A stretch of DNA of 39,166 nucleotides from Candidatus Poribacteria bacterium (GCA_028824685.1 JAPPCZ010000101.1:1-39166); one strand, 5' to 3'. Positions 28,859-37,893 are shown, counted from the stretch's first letter. Translations and numbers: made by a program. The notes: generated from the sequence alone by a model not told the origin.

Positions 28859-29896
28859 AACTCGCCTCCCGTCTTGTGCCGAACGATATGCTCCCAAAAC
28901 CATCTCCACTGAAACCCTTCCTGCTTCAACGGACACATCCGGTTCAGAATCACTTTTTAAACAATCTATAAATGGTCGTGGAACACCTGCAATCCGTTCA
29001 CCATGACTGTTGGGAATTGCGATACCAAGGTCTTTCCACGACGGTTCTTCTCGTGTATACAGTTTTAACGCTATCGCATCTTCAGGACGAGGCATGTTAC
29101 ACGACGGTCCATCACCATAGTTCTGAATGACAACACCCTCATCACCATAAATTTCAGTCGTATTTTCACCAGCGAGTGTTACAGAAGTGTTAATAAGAAT
29201 AGCCATTGCTCCACTTGCAAACCGATAGACTGCAATCCCTGTGTCATCAGGAGCCACATCTGTCAGAACATTATCAATTTCGGCAATGACACTTGTTGGT
29301 TTACCGAGCATCCAATAGATAAAATCGGTCGCATGAGACGCATCGTCCATAAACATACCCATATTCTTCACCGGATCAATGTGCCAACGACTTGGTCCTG
29401 TTACAAACGCCTCATTAAAGAGGACGTTGATGCAGTGCCGTCGTCGCAGCAACCCTATCTTACCCAAAACTCCACTCTCAATGAGTTCCCTCATAGCGAT
29501 ATTGGCAGGATCACGCCGCATCTGGTGTGCCATCATAAACTTTACGCCCGATTTTTGTACTGCATCGGCAATTTTATCACAATCTGCTAAGGTGAGTGCC
29601 ATCGGTTTTTGACAAAGGATGTGTTTGCCTTCTGATGCCGCAGCCACCACCATCTCCGCGTGCCGATTTGTTTCACACGTTACAATCACAGCATCAATTT
29701 CAGGATGATTCACCACATCTTCAAGGTGCGGTGAAAAGGTCATCCCGTATTGTGTTGCGGCGTTTTCACCACGTTCAACGTTATCGTCCCAACATGCGAC
29801 GAGTTTGACATCATCAAACGTCTGCATCTTGTTGCAGTATGCGTTCGCGTGTCCATGTGCGAAACTTATTATACCGATACCAATCTTTGTATTCAT
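28844..29896 (-). CDS. Gfo/Idh/MocA family oxidoreductase
   Basis: NAD(P)-dependent oxidoreductase, probably of a sugar or inositol derivative. The 350-residue product starts with the Rossmann strand MNTKIGIGIISFAHGHANAY. It has ACWDDNVERGE, HPEIDAVIVTCETNRHAEMV and a QKP variant (HILCQKPMALT) of the usual EKP motif. The C-terminal half contains MFMDDASHATDFIYWMLGKP, the substrate-domain DxxxHxxD motif. The frame is open to 29911, but ATG 29896 is favoured because it overlaps the PIN-gene stop in an ATGA arrangement. This places the enzyme directly downstream of a toxin gene, an unusual linkage. Confidence 0.88.
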   Translation of the reverse strand: MNTKIGIGIISFAHGHANAYCNKMQTFDDVKLVACWDDNVERGENAATQYGMTFSPHLEDVVNHPEIDAVIVTCETNRHAEMVVAAASEGKHILCQKPMALTLADCDKIADAVQKSGVKFMMAHQMRRDPANIAMRELIESGVLGKIGLLRRRHCINVLFNEAFVTGPSRWHIDPVKNMGMFMDDASHATDFIYWMLGKPTSVIAEIDNVLTDVAPDDTGIAVYRFASGAMAILINTSVTLAGENTTEIYGDEGVVIQNYGDGPSCNMPRPEDAIALKLYTREEPSWKDLGIAIPNSHGERIAGVPRPFIDCLKSDSEPDVSVEAGRVSVEMVLGAYRSAQDGRRVKFPL

Positions 29897-30396
29897 ATAT
29901 GCATTATCCAATCTGTAAGAGTCTGTTGTGGATCAACTTCTGGATTGAAAACAAGCAATCCTTCCTCCTGTGCCGCTCTGAGCAGACGTTGATCAGATGC
30001 AACCAGTATTAACGTGTTACCCGTATTGTGAAGCTCTGCTGCGATGTCTAACGCAGAGCGTAAGACAATTGCATCAACTGAATTGAGCGAGTGGGTTTCA
30101 ATTATAGACATTGAGTTCAAAACAAGCGTATCTGGAATGGAAATCGTTTTGAATTCTGAACCACTGTCTATTATTTCATAATTTAAGTTTTTTCCTGCTT
30201 GAGAATAATCAAGATTTGTAATTCGCCCATCATTTTTCTTCCTAACGAAAATCCAAAAAAGTTCAACAACTGCAAGAATCGAGCACATCAAACGGTTCTG
30301 TGGAACATTTGTAAAAATGAAATTGGTTTTTTCACTTCCAATTTCTTGGGTATAACGCTTGACAAGCGCACTAGCATCAAAATAGAAGTAGTACAT
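29893..30396 (-). CDS. PIN-domain ribonuclease toxin (VapC-like)
   Basis: Predicted metal-dependent RNase of 167 residues, the toxin of a VapBC-type module. The acidic residues of the PIN site are in place: D7 (YFDASALVKRY), E45 (AVVELFW), D108 (NSVDAIVLRSA) and D135 (LVASDQRLLRAA). The length is a little longer than typical VapC (about 130-140). ATG 30396 is two bases after the stop of the adjoining candidate antitoxin gene. The downstream oxidoreductase starts within its stop codon. Target RNA is unknown. Confidence 0.88.
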   Translation of the reverse strand: MYYFYFDASALVKRYTQEIGSEKTNFIFTNVPQNRLMCSILAVVELFWIFVRKKNDGRITNLDYSQAGKNLNYEIIDSGSEFKTISIPDTLVLNSMSIIETHSLNSVDAIVLRSALDIAAELHNTGNTLILVASDQRLLRAAQEEGLLVFNPEVDPQQTLTDWIMHI

Positions 30397-30398
30397 AC

Positions 30399-30731
30399 TT
30401 ATTTCTCGCGTTCCTCAATAATAGCGCGACTAAACTCATTATCTTCGGCACGAATACCGCTTTTTGCCATGCGTGCTTGCAGCTCTTCGGCTGGAATTGG
30501 TTTGCCGGAAATACCTATTTTTTTAAACACTTCTTGGACAATATCAGCATTTTGTTTTTTGTTACGTCCATAAAATGCCATCACCTCTTCCCCTGTTTTA
30601 AAGTTTTTCTGCTTGCTCGTTACTACAGCATCTGTGAGCAAAGCAAGTTGCTGATTCAACTCAGCAATACTCTTTTCAAGTCGATCTAAGTGTTCTATGG
30701 CTTGACTAAGTATTTGTGTTTCTTTTTTCAT
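30399..30731 (-). CDS. Candidate antitoxin, proximal copy
   Basis: A 110-residue protein directly ahead of the PIN gene. N-terminal heptads (ILSQAIEHLDRLEKSIAELN then QQLALLTDAV) suggest a coiled coil for dimerisation or tetramerisation. The C-terminus GIRAEDNEFSRAIIEEREK is almost the same as that of the upstream paralogue (30706-31092). No ribbon-helix-helix or AbrB motif is obvious, so this is not a standard VapB by eye. Frame-wise it could begin at 30794, but ATG 30731 has AAGGGG at proper spacing. Its start lies inside the 3' end of the paralogue. The antitoxin role is inferred from gene order. Confidence 0.7.
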   Translation of the reverse strand: MKKETQILSQAIEHLDRLEKSIAELNQQLALLTDAVVTSKQKNFKTGEEVMAFYGRNKKQNADIVQEVFKKIGISGKPIPAEELQARMAKSGIRAEDNEFSRAIIEEREK

Positions 30732-31092
30732 CGTAAGCCCCTTTATTTTCTCGTTCTTCAATAATAGCACGACTAAACTCATTATTTTCAGCACGAATGC
30801 CGTGTTGTTTCATACTTTCATGCAGTTCCTCAATGGGACCAGGGTCAAAATCAGGTGAATATCCCATCCGCTCTAATATTTCCTCAATTATTTTCACGCC
30901 AATATTATTAGCATCTTCCTTCTCGCCTTGTGTGTTTGCTATCATTACCACTTCACTCGTTTTGCTATTTTCTGCTGCACTTGCGACTAATTGCTCGACA
31001 AGTAAGGAAAGCTGCGTATTAATATTCACAATTACTTTTTCCAATCTATCTAAGCGTTCAGCAACACTTTCAAGCGTAACATTTTCCATCAT
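30706..31092 (-). CDS. Candidate antitoxin, distal paralogue
   Basis: A 128-residue protein with the same layout as its downstream neighbour: coiled-coil segment LESVAERLDRLEKVIVNINT, a variable middle (about 45-90), and the conserved tail HGIRAENNEFSRAIIEEREN. It then adds GAYDEKRNTNT. DNA identity is high over the last 70 bases, so the pair arose by tandem duplication. GGAGG lies five bases before ATG 31092, and ATG 31089 is also possible. The 3' end overlaps the start of the second copy by 26 bases. It may be a second antitoxin, a decoy or an antitoxin for a toxin now lost. Confidence 0.7.
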   Translation of the reverse strand: MMENVTLESVAERLDRLEKVIVNINTQLSLLVEQLVASAAENSKTSEVVMIANTQGEKEDANNIGVKIIEEILERMGYSPDFDPGPIEELHESMKQHGIRAENNEFSRAIIEERENKGAYDEKRNTNT

Positions 31093-31103
31093 CAAATCCT
31101 CCT

Positions 31104-32750
31104 TTATTTTTCTTGTAAAGCATTATTTTCTAAAACAATCCGCACTTCTGCGTCCACACCATCCTCTCCGAAGTTGACATCAGCAGTAATCGGACCGAGA
31201 GACTCCAACGGAAACAAATTGTTCTTGATATGCTGCATTAAAACGGCATCCAATTTTTGTCCCGAAAGAGAAGCAAGTAGTGTCGCAATCGGAATGAAAC
31301 GTCTTATTTCTGGCACCAACAGATTTGGTTGAATGTGCGTCTGTGTACCGTTGTCAGAAAATGTTACATCACTTAATTTTGGCGTGTCCCCTGAATTCGT
31401 ATCAAGCACAGATTTTAATCCTGGAAGCGTTGTGCTAAAGAAAAAATGGTTATCAACAATGGCGTATCCACCTATAAAGGCCAATAGAAAATTGAGGCGT
31501 AGTTGGACTGGTTGCACCGTGATGCCTTTATATTCTTGTGTTTCAAGGAATTCAAGCGGTGTTCCTGCAATGGTAATTTTCATGTTTTTTAAATTTTCAA
31601 TATCTTCAGTAAATACGACCTTGTTTTGAATTGGCGCGTGCAAAACTAATGAAGGGAATTTCGATACATCTCCTTCGGTATGCGTAATCAACGCGAAGGT
31701 CATTTCGGGTTTTAGATTTTGAGAAAAAGCGTGTGTATCTGAGTCAACTTGAATCGCCAAGTTTTCTTTTAACATTTTCCACGTTTTATCCCAATTGTGA
31801 TGTGGATTGAATGTGACTAACGCTGTTTGTTCAGGAAGGAATGTAGGTTTGTGCTGTTCTCCTGATTGAGATGGAACGGGTTTTTCAGAGTTTCCCAAAC
31901 GATATTTGGAAATAATTACACCGTCTTCATACCGATTGCCAAATGTCCAGAATTCACCTTTGCCAAACAACGTAGAAATCTGTTCAGCAAGTGAACCGAA
32001 ATTGTCCCCAAGACTTTTCAACACAGCAGACAGATGGGAAATGTCTAAGTATCCCGTATTTGTATCGTTATCGTAACTCTTTTGTATATTCCCTTTTATA
32101 GGGTGTCGGGCAAGGAAACCTTCATTTTTTTTAGTATAAATGTCAATAACTTCTGCCAAAAGCAACGGATTCAAACTTAAAACACCTATCTTACCGATGA
32201 AAGTATAACTAAAATCAAGCGGATATCCAGTAATGGTGTTGATAGTTAGTCCATTGTATTCAGTCTGGATTCTTTTGTAATTAGGGTTAATTGCATCCGT
32301 AGCAGTGAGTGCTTCTATGGCAAGTTTTTCTGGTCCACCTACTTCTGTGATAAGTAAGAACGAAAGTTCACCTTCACGTTGATAAACAGCAAGAATCGCT
32401 TCTGTGCCGAAATGTCCCTTGACTGCCCGCATGTCAAGTTTGCCACCCATTTCGTATTCCCACACCAACTTCTGATATACGAGTTGTCTCCACCACATTT
32501 GCCTTTTGATATGATTGAGGATCGGCATCTGTGCCGCTTGTTTTCCCAATTCACTTCGTTTAAACGCATTAACCAGTCCTTCTAATTCCTTGAGTGTCAA
32601 ATAACAAATTGGGGATTCAGGGAGTAGCGTGATAAGACTCTGTTCAGGTTTCCAAAGTGCAGTTTGCTGGTATATAACGGTGGACAAAACAATTATACCT
32701 ATCAGGACAATCAGAATTATGAAGATGAGTTTTTTTCTTGAAATTCTCAT
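31104..32750 (-). CDS. Single-pass anchored surface protein (DUF3352-like)
   Basis: A 548-residue protein with an N-terminal membrane anchor (MRISRKKLIFIILIVLIGII, segment about 7-30) and a large extracytoplasmic part. It resembles DUF3352-type proteins in the LITLLPESPICYLTLKELEG opening and later repeats of about 100 residues. No enzyme motif is seen. The frame is open to 32789, but the promoter at 32792-32821 would start transcription near 32785, so ATG 32750 is the likely start. The two candidate antitoxin genes follow on the same strand, 11 bases after its stop, so toxin-module transcription may come from here too. The function is unknown. Confidence 0.75.
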   Translation of the reverse strand: MRISRKKLIFIILIVLIGIIVLSTVIYQQTALWKPEQSLITLLPESPICYLTLKELEGLVNAFKRSELGKQAAQMPILNHIKRQMWWRQLVYQKLVWEYEMGGKLDMRAVKGHFGTEAILAVYQREGELSFLLITEVGGPEKLAIEALTATDAINPNYKRIQTEYNGLTINTITGYPLDFSYTFIGKIGVLSLNPLLLAEVIDIYTKKNEGFLARHPIKGNIQKSYDNDTNTGYLDISHLSAVLKSLGDNFGSLAEQISTLFGKGEFWTFGNRYEDGVIISKYRLGNSEKPVPSQSGEQHKPTFLPEQTALVTFNPHHNWDKTWKMLKENLAIQVDSDTHAFSQNLKPEMTFALITHTEGDVSKFPSLVLHAPIQNKVVFTEDIENLKNMKITIAGTPLEFLETQEYKGITVQPVQLRLNFLLAFIGGYAIVDNHFFFSTTLPGLKSVLDTNSGDTPKLSDVTFSDNGTQTHIQPNLLVPEIRRFIPIATLLASLSGQKLDAVLMQHIKNNLFPLESLGPITADVNFGEDGVDAEVRIVLENNALQEK

Positions 32751-32791
32751 AAGGTTCAAAACCCGCTCATACTTCAAGTTTATTATCATTG

Positions 32792-32821
32792 ATTATAGCA
32801 CATCCCGTGCGTAGTAGACAA
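32792..32821 (-). promoter_or_regulatory. Promoter of the anchored surface protein gene
   Basis: TTGTCT (32816-32821), an 18-base spacer and TATAAT (32792-32797) on the minus strand. The start would be near 32785, which argues against translation from 32789 and for ATG 32750. Confidence 0.7.
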
Positions 32822-32874
32822 TTCAAAATAGTTTGCCTAATTGTGAAAACTGTTATAAAATTAAGACCGAAATC

Positions 32875-34800
32875 ATGAAACAAGGCGAACAAATCCCAAC
32901 AAATACTCTCAAAATCCGTCCATTTTCTATCCTCCTAATCTGTGTATTGGTACCGCTGAATTGTTGGTGGGTTTCTGCTTCTATTCTGCGTGGCGGCGGT
33001 AGTCCAACACAAGTTTCCCTCTTTTACAATGCTGTTATAACCATCTTAATTCTATTTGGGATTGGCCTCCTTTTACGTCGGTTGAATCGTATCCTTGCGT
33101 TAAATCGTGGTGAGTTACTTGTAATTTACACATGCATCTCTATTGGAGCTGGACTTGCTGGCGTTGATAGATTTCTCGTGTTGATGCCGCTAATTGGGCA
33201 TGCACATTGGTTTGCTACACCCGAAAATGATTGGATAAACCTGTTTCACTTACACATCCCAGAATGGTTAGTAGTCAGCAATAGACGCGCCCTTGAAGGC
33301 TACTATTATGGCTTTTCCAGTATCTATGAATCACAGAATCTGATTGCTTGGGTACCCAAGATTTTTTGGTGGACGTTGTTTATTGTTGCCGTTCACCTTG
33401 TCATGCTATGTTTGAGTTTGATATTTCGGAAGCAGTGGGTTGAATCCGAACGACTCAGCTATCCCATTATCCAGCTCCCTTATGAAATGACAGCATCAAA
33501 GGGTAGATTTTTCCGATCCCCTTGGATGTGGATGGGTCTGGCAATTGGTGTGTCAATTGATATTATTAACGGATTAAACTATCTGTTTCCTGCCGTTCCG
33601 AGTCTTGGAGGCAAACTATTTGACCTACGTAGAATTTTTACTGAACGCCCATGGAGTGGGATTGGATGGAGTCCTATAGGTGTTTTTCCGTTCGGAGTAG
33701 GGTTATCGTTTTTCATACCGCTTGATCTATCTTTCTCGTGTTGGGCATTTTGGCTAATTTGGCGCGCAGAACGATTAATAGGGACAATTGCAGGTTGGCG
33801 AGGTCTACCGCGCTTTCCTTATGAAGCGGAACAATCTCATGGTGCATATCTTGGGCTATGTGTTCTTGCTATTTGGATGAGTCGGCGGTATTTGAAACAA
33901 ATTTTGGAAAGTCTTTTTGCAAGGAATTATAAACGCAGTGATCGTGCCTCACCGAGTCGTGATGAACCAATATCCTATCGACTAATTTTTTTCGCCCTGA
34001 TTGCTGGTTCGATCTTTATTATAGGATTTTGTCTCAAGATGGGGATGAGTCTTTTGATAATCGTAGTCTATTTCGCAATCTGGTTTGCAATTGCTATAGC
34101 AATAACAAGGCTGCGCGCGGAACTCGGATCGCCTGTGCATGATTTGCACTTTATCGGACCTGATGAGATGTTGCCCAGGTTAGTCGGTATCCGCAGACTT
34201 GGTGCAGTCAATTTAACTGGCTTTGCTTATCTCTATTTCCTCAACAGAGCACACCGTTCGCACGCAATGCCACATCAACTTGAGGGATTCAAACTTGCAG
34301 AAGGTGCGAACATTCCGATACGACGGTTCGCCATGCTCATGATGTTAGCATCTGTTTTGGGTGCGCTCGGTTCATTTTGGGCATTTCTTTCAATGTATTA
34401 TGCAGAAGGTGGTGGTCCTGGTTTTGGTAGAGAATCCTTTGGAAGGTTGGAGTCGTGGTTGACTTATGCTGCTCCTCCTGATGTTCCTGCTATCAGCTTT
34501 GCTACGTTCGGATTTGTCGTAACGCTGCTTCTTGCAGCGCTGCGGATGCGATTTATTTGGTGGAATCTACATCCTGTTGGATATGCTATTTCAGGCAGTT
34601 GGGCAATCAATCCGATGATCGGATCCATCTTTGTCGGATGGTTGCTCAAGTGGCTTGTATTGAAATACGGTGGTATTCGTCTACATCGAAAAGCGATACC
34701 GTTTTTCCTCGGAATTGTGTTGGGTGAATTCGTTATCGGTGCATTTTGGAGTTTATTGGCAGTAGCACTTGATCAACCAATGTACCGCTTCCTGTTTTAG
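32875..34800 (+). CDS. Polytopic membrane protein (DUF6785-like)
   Basis: A 641-residue inner-membrane protein with about 12 to 14 hydrophobic segments. Examples are FSILLICVLVPLNCWWVSAS, TILILFGIGLLLRRLN, LMPLIGHAHWFATPENDW (a reentrant-like loop) and SIFIIGFCLKMGMSLLIIVV. The stretch RLSYPIIQLPYEMT and the VGIRRLGAVNLTGFAYLYFL region resemble DUF6784/DUF6785 proteins found in Poribacteria, Armatimonadetes and related groups, which may be oligopeptide-transporter-like. TTG 32833 is open, but ATG 32875 puts a short cytoplasmic tail before the first helix. The substrate is unknown. It is divergent from the anchored surface protein gene. Confidence 0.75.
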   Translation: MKQGEQIPTNTLKIRPFSILLICVLVPLNCWWVSASILRGGGSPTQVSLFYNAVITILILFGIGLLLRRLNRILALNRGELLVIYTCISIGAGLAGVDRFLVLMPLIGHAHWFATPENDWINLFHLHIPEWLVVSNRRALEGYYYGFSSIYESQNLIAWVPKIFWWTLFIVAVHLVMLCLSLIFRKQWVESERLSYPIIQLPYEMTASKGRFFRSPWMWMGLAIGVSIDIINGLNYLFPAVPSLGGKLFDLRRIFTERPWSGIGWSPIGVFPFGVGLSFFIPLDLSFSCWAFWLIWRAERLIGTIAGWRGLPRFPYEAEQSHGAYLGLCVLAIWMSRRYLKQILESLFARNYKRSDRASPSRDEPISYRLIFFALIAGSIFIIGFCLKMGMSLLIIVVYFAIWFAIAIAITRLRAELGSPVHDLHFIGPDEMLPRLVGIRRLGAVNLTGFAYLYFLNRAHRSHAMPHQLEGFKLAEGANIPIRRFAMLMMLASVLGALGSFWAFLSMYYAEGGGPGFGRESFGRLESWLTYAAPPDVPAISFATFGFVVTLLLAALRMRFIWWNLHPVGYAISGSWAINPMIGSIFVGWLLKWLVLKYGGIRLHRKAIPFFLGIVLGEFVIGAFWSLLAVALDQPMYRFLF

Positions 34801-34816
34801 TTTGTTCATAAAAGAA

Positions 34817-34844
34817 TTGCTATTTTTTCTCTTTGTGATATAAT
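34817..34844 (+). promoter_or_regulatory. Promoter of the endonuclease III gene
   Basis: TTGCTA (34817-34822), a 16-base spacer and TATAAT (34839-34844), with the start near 34850 about 24 bases ahead of the TTG start codon. Confidence 0.65.
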
Positions 34845-34873
34845 ATTGTGAAAATGCAAGGCGCGGTAGAAAA

Positions 34874-35542
34874 TTGAAATTACAGCAGAAAGCGAAAATC
34901 ATATCTGAGACACTTGAGAATTTGTTTGGTGTTCCAAATTGGGATGGCACGGAAGATGTCTTGGAATGTCTTATTTTAACGATTCTGTCCCAAAATACCA
35001 CTGATGTCAGTAGAGACAAAGGGTATGCCCAACTGAGAGAAAAATTTCCGACTTGGGAAGATGTTCTACAAGCAGATGCTGACGCTGTTGAGACTGCAAT
35101 AAAGATTGTTGGATTAGGTAAACAGAAAGCTGAGACTATCAAAAACTTTCTCTCTTGGCTAAAAAAGGAATATGGTGAATTATCCTTAGAGTTTATTCAT
35201 GATATGAAAACGGAAGATGCGTTAGACTTCCTCATTCAACATAAAGGTATCGGTATCAAAACTGCCTCTGTTACGCTCTCTTTCGCCTGCGGCAGAGAGG
35301 TTTTTCCCGTTGATACACATATTATCCGAATATCTAAACGTCTCGGATTGGTTCAACCGAATTGCAGCGCGGAGAAGGCACATTACGAGTTACCACTGAT
35401 TATCCCGGAAGGAAAATCTTATCCGTTTCACATGAACTTGATCTATTTCGGTAGACAAATATGTAATGCTCGAAAACCGTTGTGTGAACAGTGCCCTTTG
35501 ACGCAGTACTGCCTTTACTATAAAGAGAATTTACAAGTTTAG
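34874..35542 (+). CDS. Endonuclease III-like DNA glycosylase/AP lyase
   Basis: Removes oxidised pyrimidines and cuts the abasic site in base-excision repair. The 222-residue product has the helix-hairpin-helix HKGIGIKTASVTLS with catalytic lysine K129. The catalytic aspartate is D147 in FPVDTHIIRISKRLGL. A [4Fe-4S] site has C197, C204, C207 and C213, in the canonical C-x6-C-x2-C-x5-C spacing. LSQNTTD (39-45) also matches the family. The start is TTG 34874, with no in-frame ATG upstream; the ribosome site is weak. A promoter lies at 34817-34844. It could be nth or a close paralogue, so I leave the symbol open. Confidence 0.9.
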   Translation: MKLQQKAKIISETLENLFGVPNWDGTEDVLECLILTILSQNTTDVSRDKGYAQLREKFPTWEDVLQADADAVETAIKIVGLGKQKAETIKNFLSWLKKEYGELSLEFIHDMKTEDALDFLIQHKGIGIKTASVTLSFACGREVFPVDTHIIRISKRLGLVQPNCSAEKAHYELPLIIPEGKSYPFHMNLIYFGRQICNARKPLCEQCPLTQYCLYYKENLQV

Positions 35543-35570
35543 ATTGCGCTTATATTATCGGAGACAAGAT

Positions 35571-37688
35571 ATGTTTAATTGGAGAAATTGGACATGGAAA
35601 CACTTGTTTGTAGTGTTGTTGATATTACATATTCTGCCGCTCTGGATTTTTGCTTATTTCCCCTCTCAAGATGGTCCAAGCCATGTTTACAACGCATTGG
35701 TACTGAAAGAATATTCCAAGCACGAAAATTATAAGATACGAGATGCATGGCAACTCAATATCACCATCTTTCCGAACTGGCTATCACACATTTTTCTTGC
35801 TGCACTTCTCTATATTTTTCCACCTGTGATGTCAGAGAAAGTCTTTTTAACGTTCGCAATTGGTATGATTCCGATTGCGTTTTTCTATTTCATTGATGCT
35901 GTCCACGAAGACAAAAAAGAGAGGTTTACGTTTGCTTGGCTCGGTTTTCCGTTTGCCTACAACTATCTTCTCTACATGGGATTTTACAACTTTACACTCA
36001 GTATTTCGTTTTTCTTCTTTAGTTTCGGTTTCTGGTGGAAACACAAAGACAACATGCAGGTTAAGCATATCTGTGTGTTGTATGTGCTGTTGCTGCTCAC
36101 CTTTTTATCCCACATAGCATCTTATGGACTTGTCGTATTAGGCATTTCTGTGGCAGCCGGATGTATCTGGGGATGTCAGGCATTAGCAGAAACTTGGCAA
36201 GCGCGAAGGGGAAATATGAGTGAGATGCTCAAACGATTCATTATTAGTCTAATGCCTTTTTTCCGTTTCCTTCTCTACATGGTGCCGATCTATTTTGTAT
36301 TGATGGATTACTATCTAAAAAGTCTCAAACTGCACCCTACCGGCAACCACAGAGGTATGGAATATATTTGGAACTATTTCTTTGATATCGGATGTCTTGT
36401 TTATTTTACCTTTTGGCATGCCTCTGCTAATTCTTTTCTGCTCATTGTTCTGGGAATTGCTATCCTTGTTTCGTTAGGTTACCGAATCTACCGTAAAGAG
36501 TGGATAAAACAGACTGATGTATTTTTGCTGATTGCCATCATGTTTACTTATATGTTCATCAGAGCACCTTGGAGTTACGGACCTGGCGGGTGGATTAACG
36601 ATAGAATTTACATTTACATCTTGCTGATGTTGGCACCATGGTTAATCATAGATATGCACAAATTCGTTCGATACGGTATTACGACGTGCCTAATTATTTT
36701 CGCCTTGATCCATTTTGGTAGGACTGCCTACGAGCACGGATCCATCTCGCCAGAGATGGCTGAACTTGCATCAGGGGCAAAGTTGATAGAACCGCATTCA
36801 ACATTTTCCATTCGCACCGCAGATGGGCACAAATCTGAGGCACTCGGGCGGGTTGAACCTGTTGCTCCCTTTATACATACGCAAGCTTTCTATGGCGTAT
36901 ATGCGGATGATGTTGTCCACATGGCAAACTATGAGGCTAACTATTACTATTTTCCGGTAAATCGGAATAATAAGGATAGCGTAGTAATAGGTTATATTCC
37001 CGCTGACTATGTTGTCGCATGGTACTATCCAGAAACCGAACCGTTTGCAGATCTTAAACCTAATTACGATATTATTCATCAAACGGAACACCTTAAACTA
37101 TTCAAAAGAAAAACGCAAGAACCGATGCTTGAACTCTGGGATAGGACAGAGGAAAATAACCTGATTATCCGTTTTGATATGCAGGCAGACAATGCTGAAG
37201 TCGAAGAAAACTACTATATCGTCGGTCCAAAAACAATGTATGTGAGCGGAAAATACGGTTGGGATACGGAGTGGAATCCCAGAGAGCAGACAAATACCAC
37301 AAACTGGAGAATCTCACCTCGTGCAGCATATTTGGGACCGCCAGAAGATTCCACGCCACTTACAAGAGATGCGGTCTACGGTAAAGAAGATGCTGCCTTC
37401 AGACTTGACCTGCCTAATGGCAAATATCGTGTGACCAACACTTTCCAATCAGCAGAAGAAGCAACGCACGAAGTCAATATGTTGGCAAACGGAGAACAGA
37501 TTATAAAAAAACTCATTGTGCCACCTCACAACGAAAAAGTTGAAAAGGTTGCTACAGTTGAGGTGGAAAACGGCTATCTTGCTCTTGTAATTTATACACC
37601 CAAAGAACGGATACCAACTGATAAGAAACATAACCATTGGATATGGAACGGATGTGTCGTTGAACAGATCACTACTGAGGAAGAATAA
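35571..37688 (+). CDS. GT-C-like polytopic protein with C-terminal beta domain
   Basis: A 705-residue integral membrane protein. Residues about 10-400 form ten or more transmembrane segments (HLFVVLLILHILPLWIFAYF, YNFTLSISFFFFSFGFWW and others). A first periplasmic loop reads FPSQDGPSHVYNALVLKEYS, in the place where GT-C glycosyltransferases carry their catalytic Asp. The C-terminal 300 residues are soluble and beta-rich, ending in a carbohydrate-binding-like part (AAFRLDLPNGKYRVTNTFQS then VEVENGYLALVIYTP). ATG 35571 with GGAG eight bases upstream is preferred over TTG 35544. It may transfer a lipid-linked sugar or add sugar to protein; the acceptor is unknown. It follows the endonuclease gene by 28 bases. 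Confidence 0.7.
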   Translation: MFNWRNWTWKHLFVVLLILHILPLWIFAYFPSQDGPSHVYNALVLKEYSKHENYKIRDAWQLNITIFPNWLSHIFLAALLYIFPPVMSEKVFLTFAIGMIPIAFFYFIDAVHEDKKERFTFAWLGFPFAYNYLLYMGFYNFTLSISFFFFSFGFWWKHKDNMQVKHICVLYVLLLLTFLSHIASYGLVVLGISVAAGCIWGCQALAETWQARRGNMSEMLKRFIISLMPFFRFLLYMVPIYFVLMDYYLKSLKLHPTGNHRGMEYIWNYFFDIGCLVYFTFWHASANSFLLIVLGIAILVSLGYRIYRKEWIKQTDVFLLIAIMFTYMFIRAPWSYGPGGWINDRIYIYILLMLAPWLIIDMHKFVRYGITTCLIIFALIHFGRTAYEHGSISPEMAELASGAKLIEPHSTFSIRTADGHKSEALGRVEPVAPFIHTQAFYGVYADDVVHMANYEANYYYFPVNRNNKDSVVIGYIPADYVVAWYYPETEPFADLKPNYDIIHQTEHLKLFKRKTQEPMLELWDRTEENNLIIRFDMQADNAEVEENYYIVGPKTMYVSGKYGWDTEWNPREQTNTTNWRISPRAAYLGPPEDSTPLTRDAVYGKEDAAFRLDLPNGKYRVTNTFQSAEEATHEVNMLANGEQIIKKLIVPPHNEKVEKVATVEVENGYLALVIYTPKERIPTDKKHNHWIWNGCVVEQITTEEE

Positions 37689-37761
37689 CCTTGTTTTTAA
37701 TATTTCATTGTAGTGCTTAGTCAAGTGTTAATTGATAGTTCTTGAATGTAGTCGGGAATCC

Positions 37762-37811
37762 AAATCAACGGTATGAATGCCATTTAGGCATTCCCCGGAG
37801 TTCCCTCCTAC
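37762..37811. repeat. Inverted family D copy joined to the end of family E
   Basis: AAATCAACGGTATGAATGCC then ATTTAGGCATTCC is the reverse complement of the D core at 17973-18005. GGAGTTCCCTCCTA follows, the reverse complement of the family E end. In both places E and D lie in the same order, so the two may belong to one larger element. Confidence 0.8.
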
Positions 37812-37826
37812 AAGAAGACACCTGTG

Positions 37827-37852
37827 AGTAGGAGCGATCTCCGAATCGTGAC
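37827..37852. repeat. Family A palindromic repeat
   Basis: AGTAGGAGCGATCTCCGAAT then CGTGAC, the inverted orientation relative to 3051-3076. Confidence 0.85.
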
Positions 37853-37893
37853 CTACAAAAATACCATTTCTATACGATGATATTACATTATAC

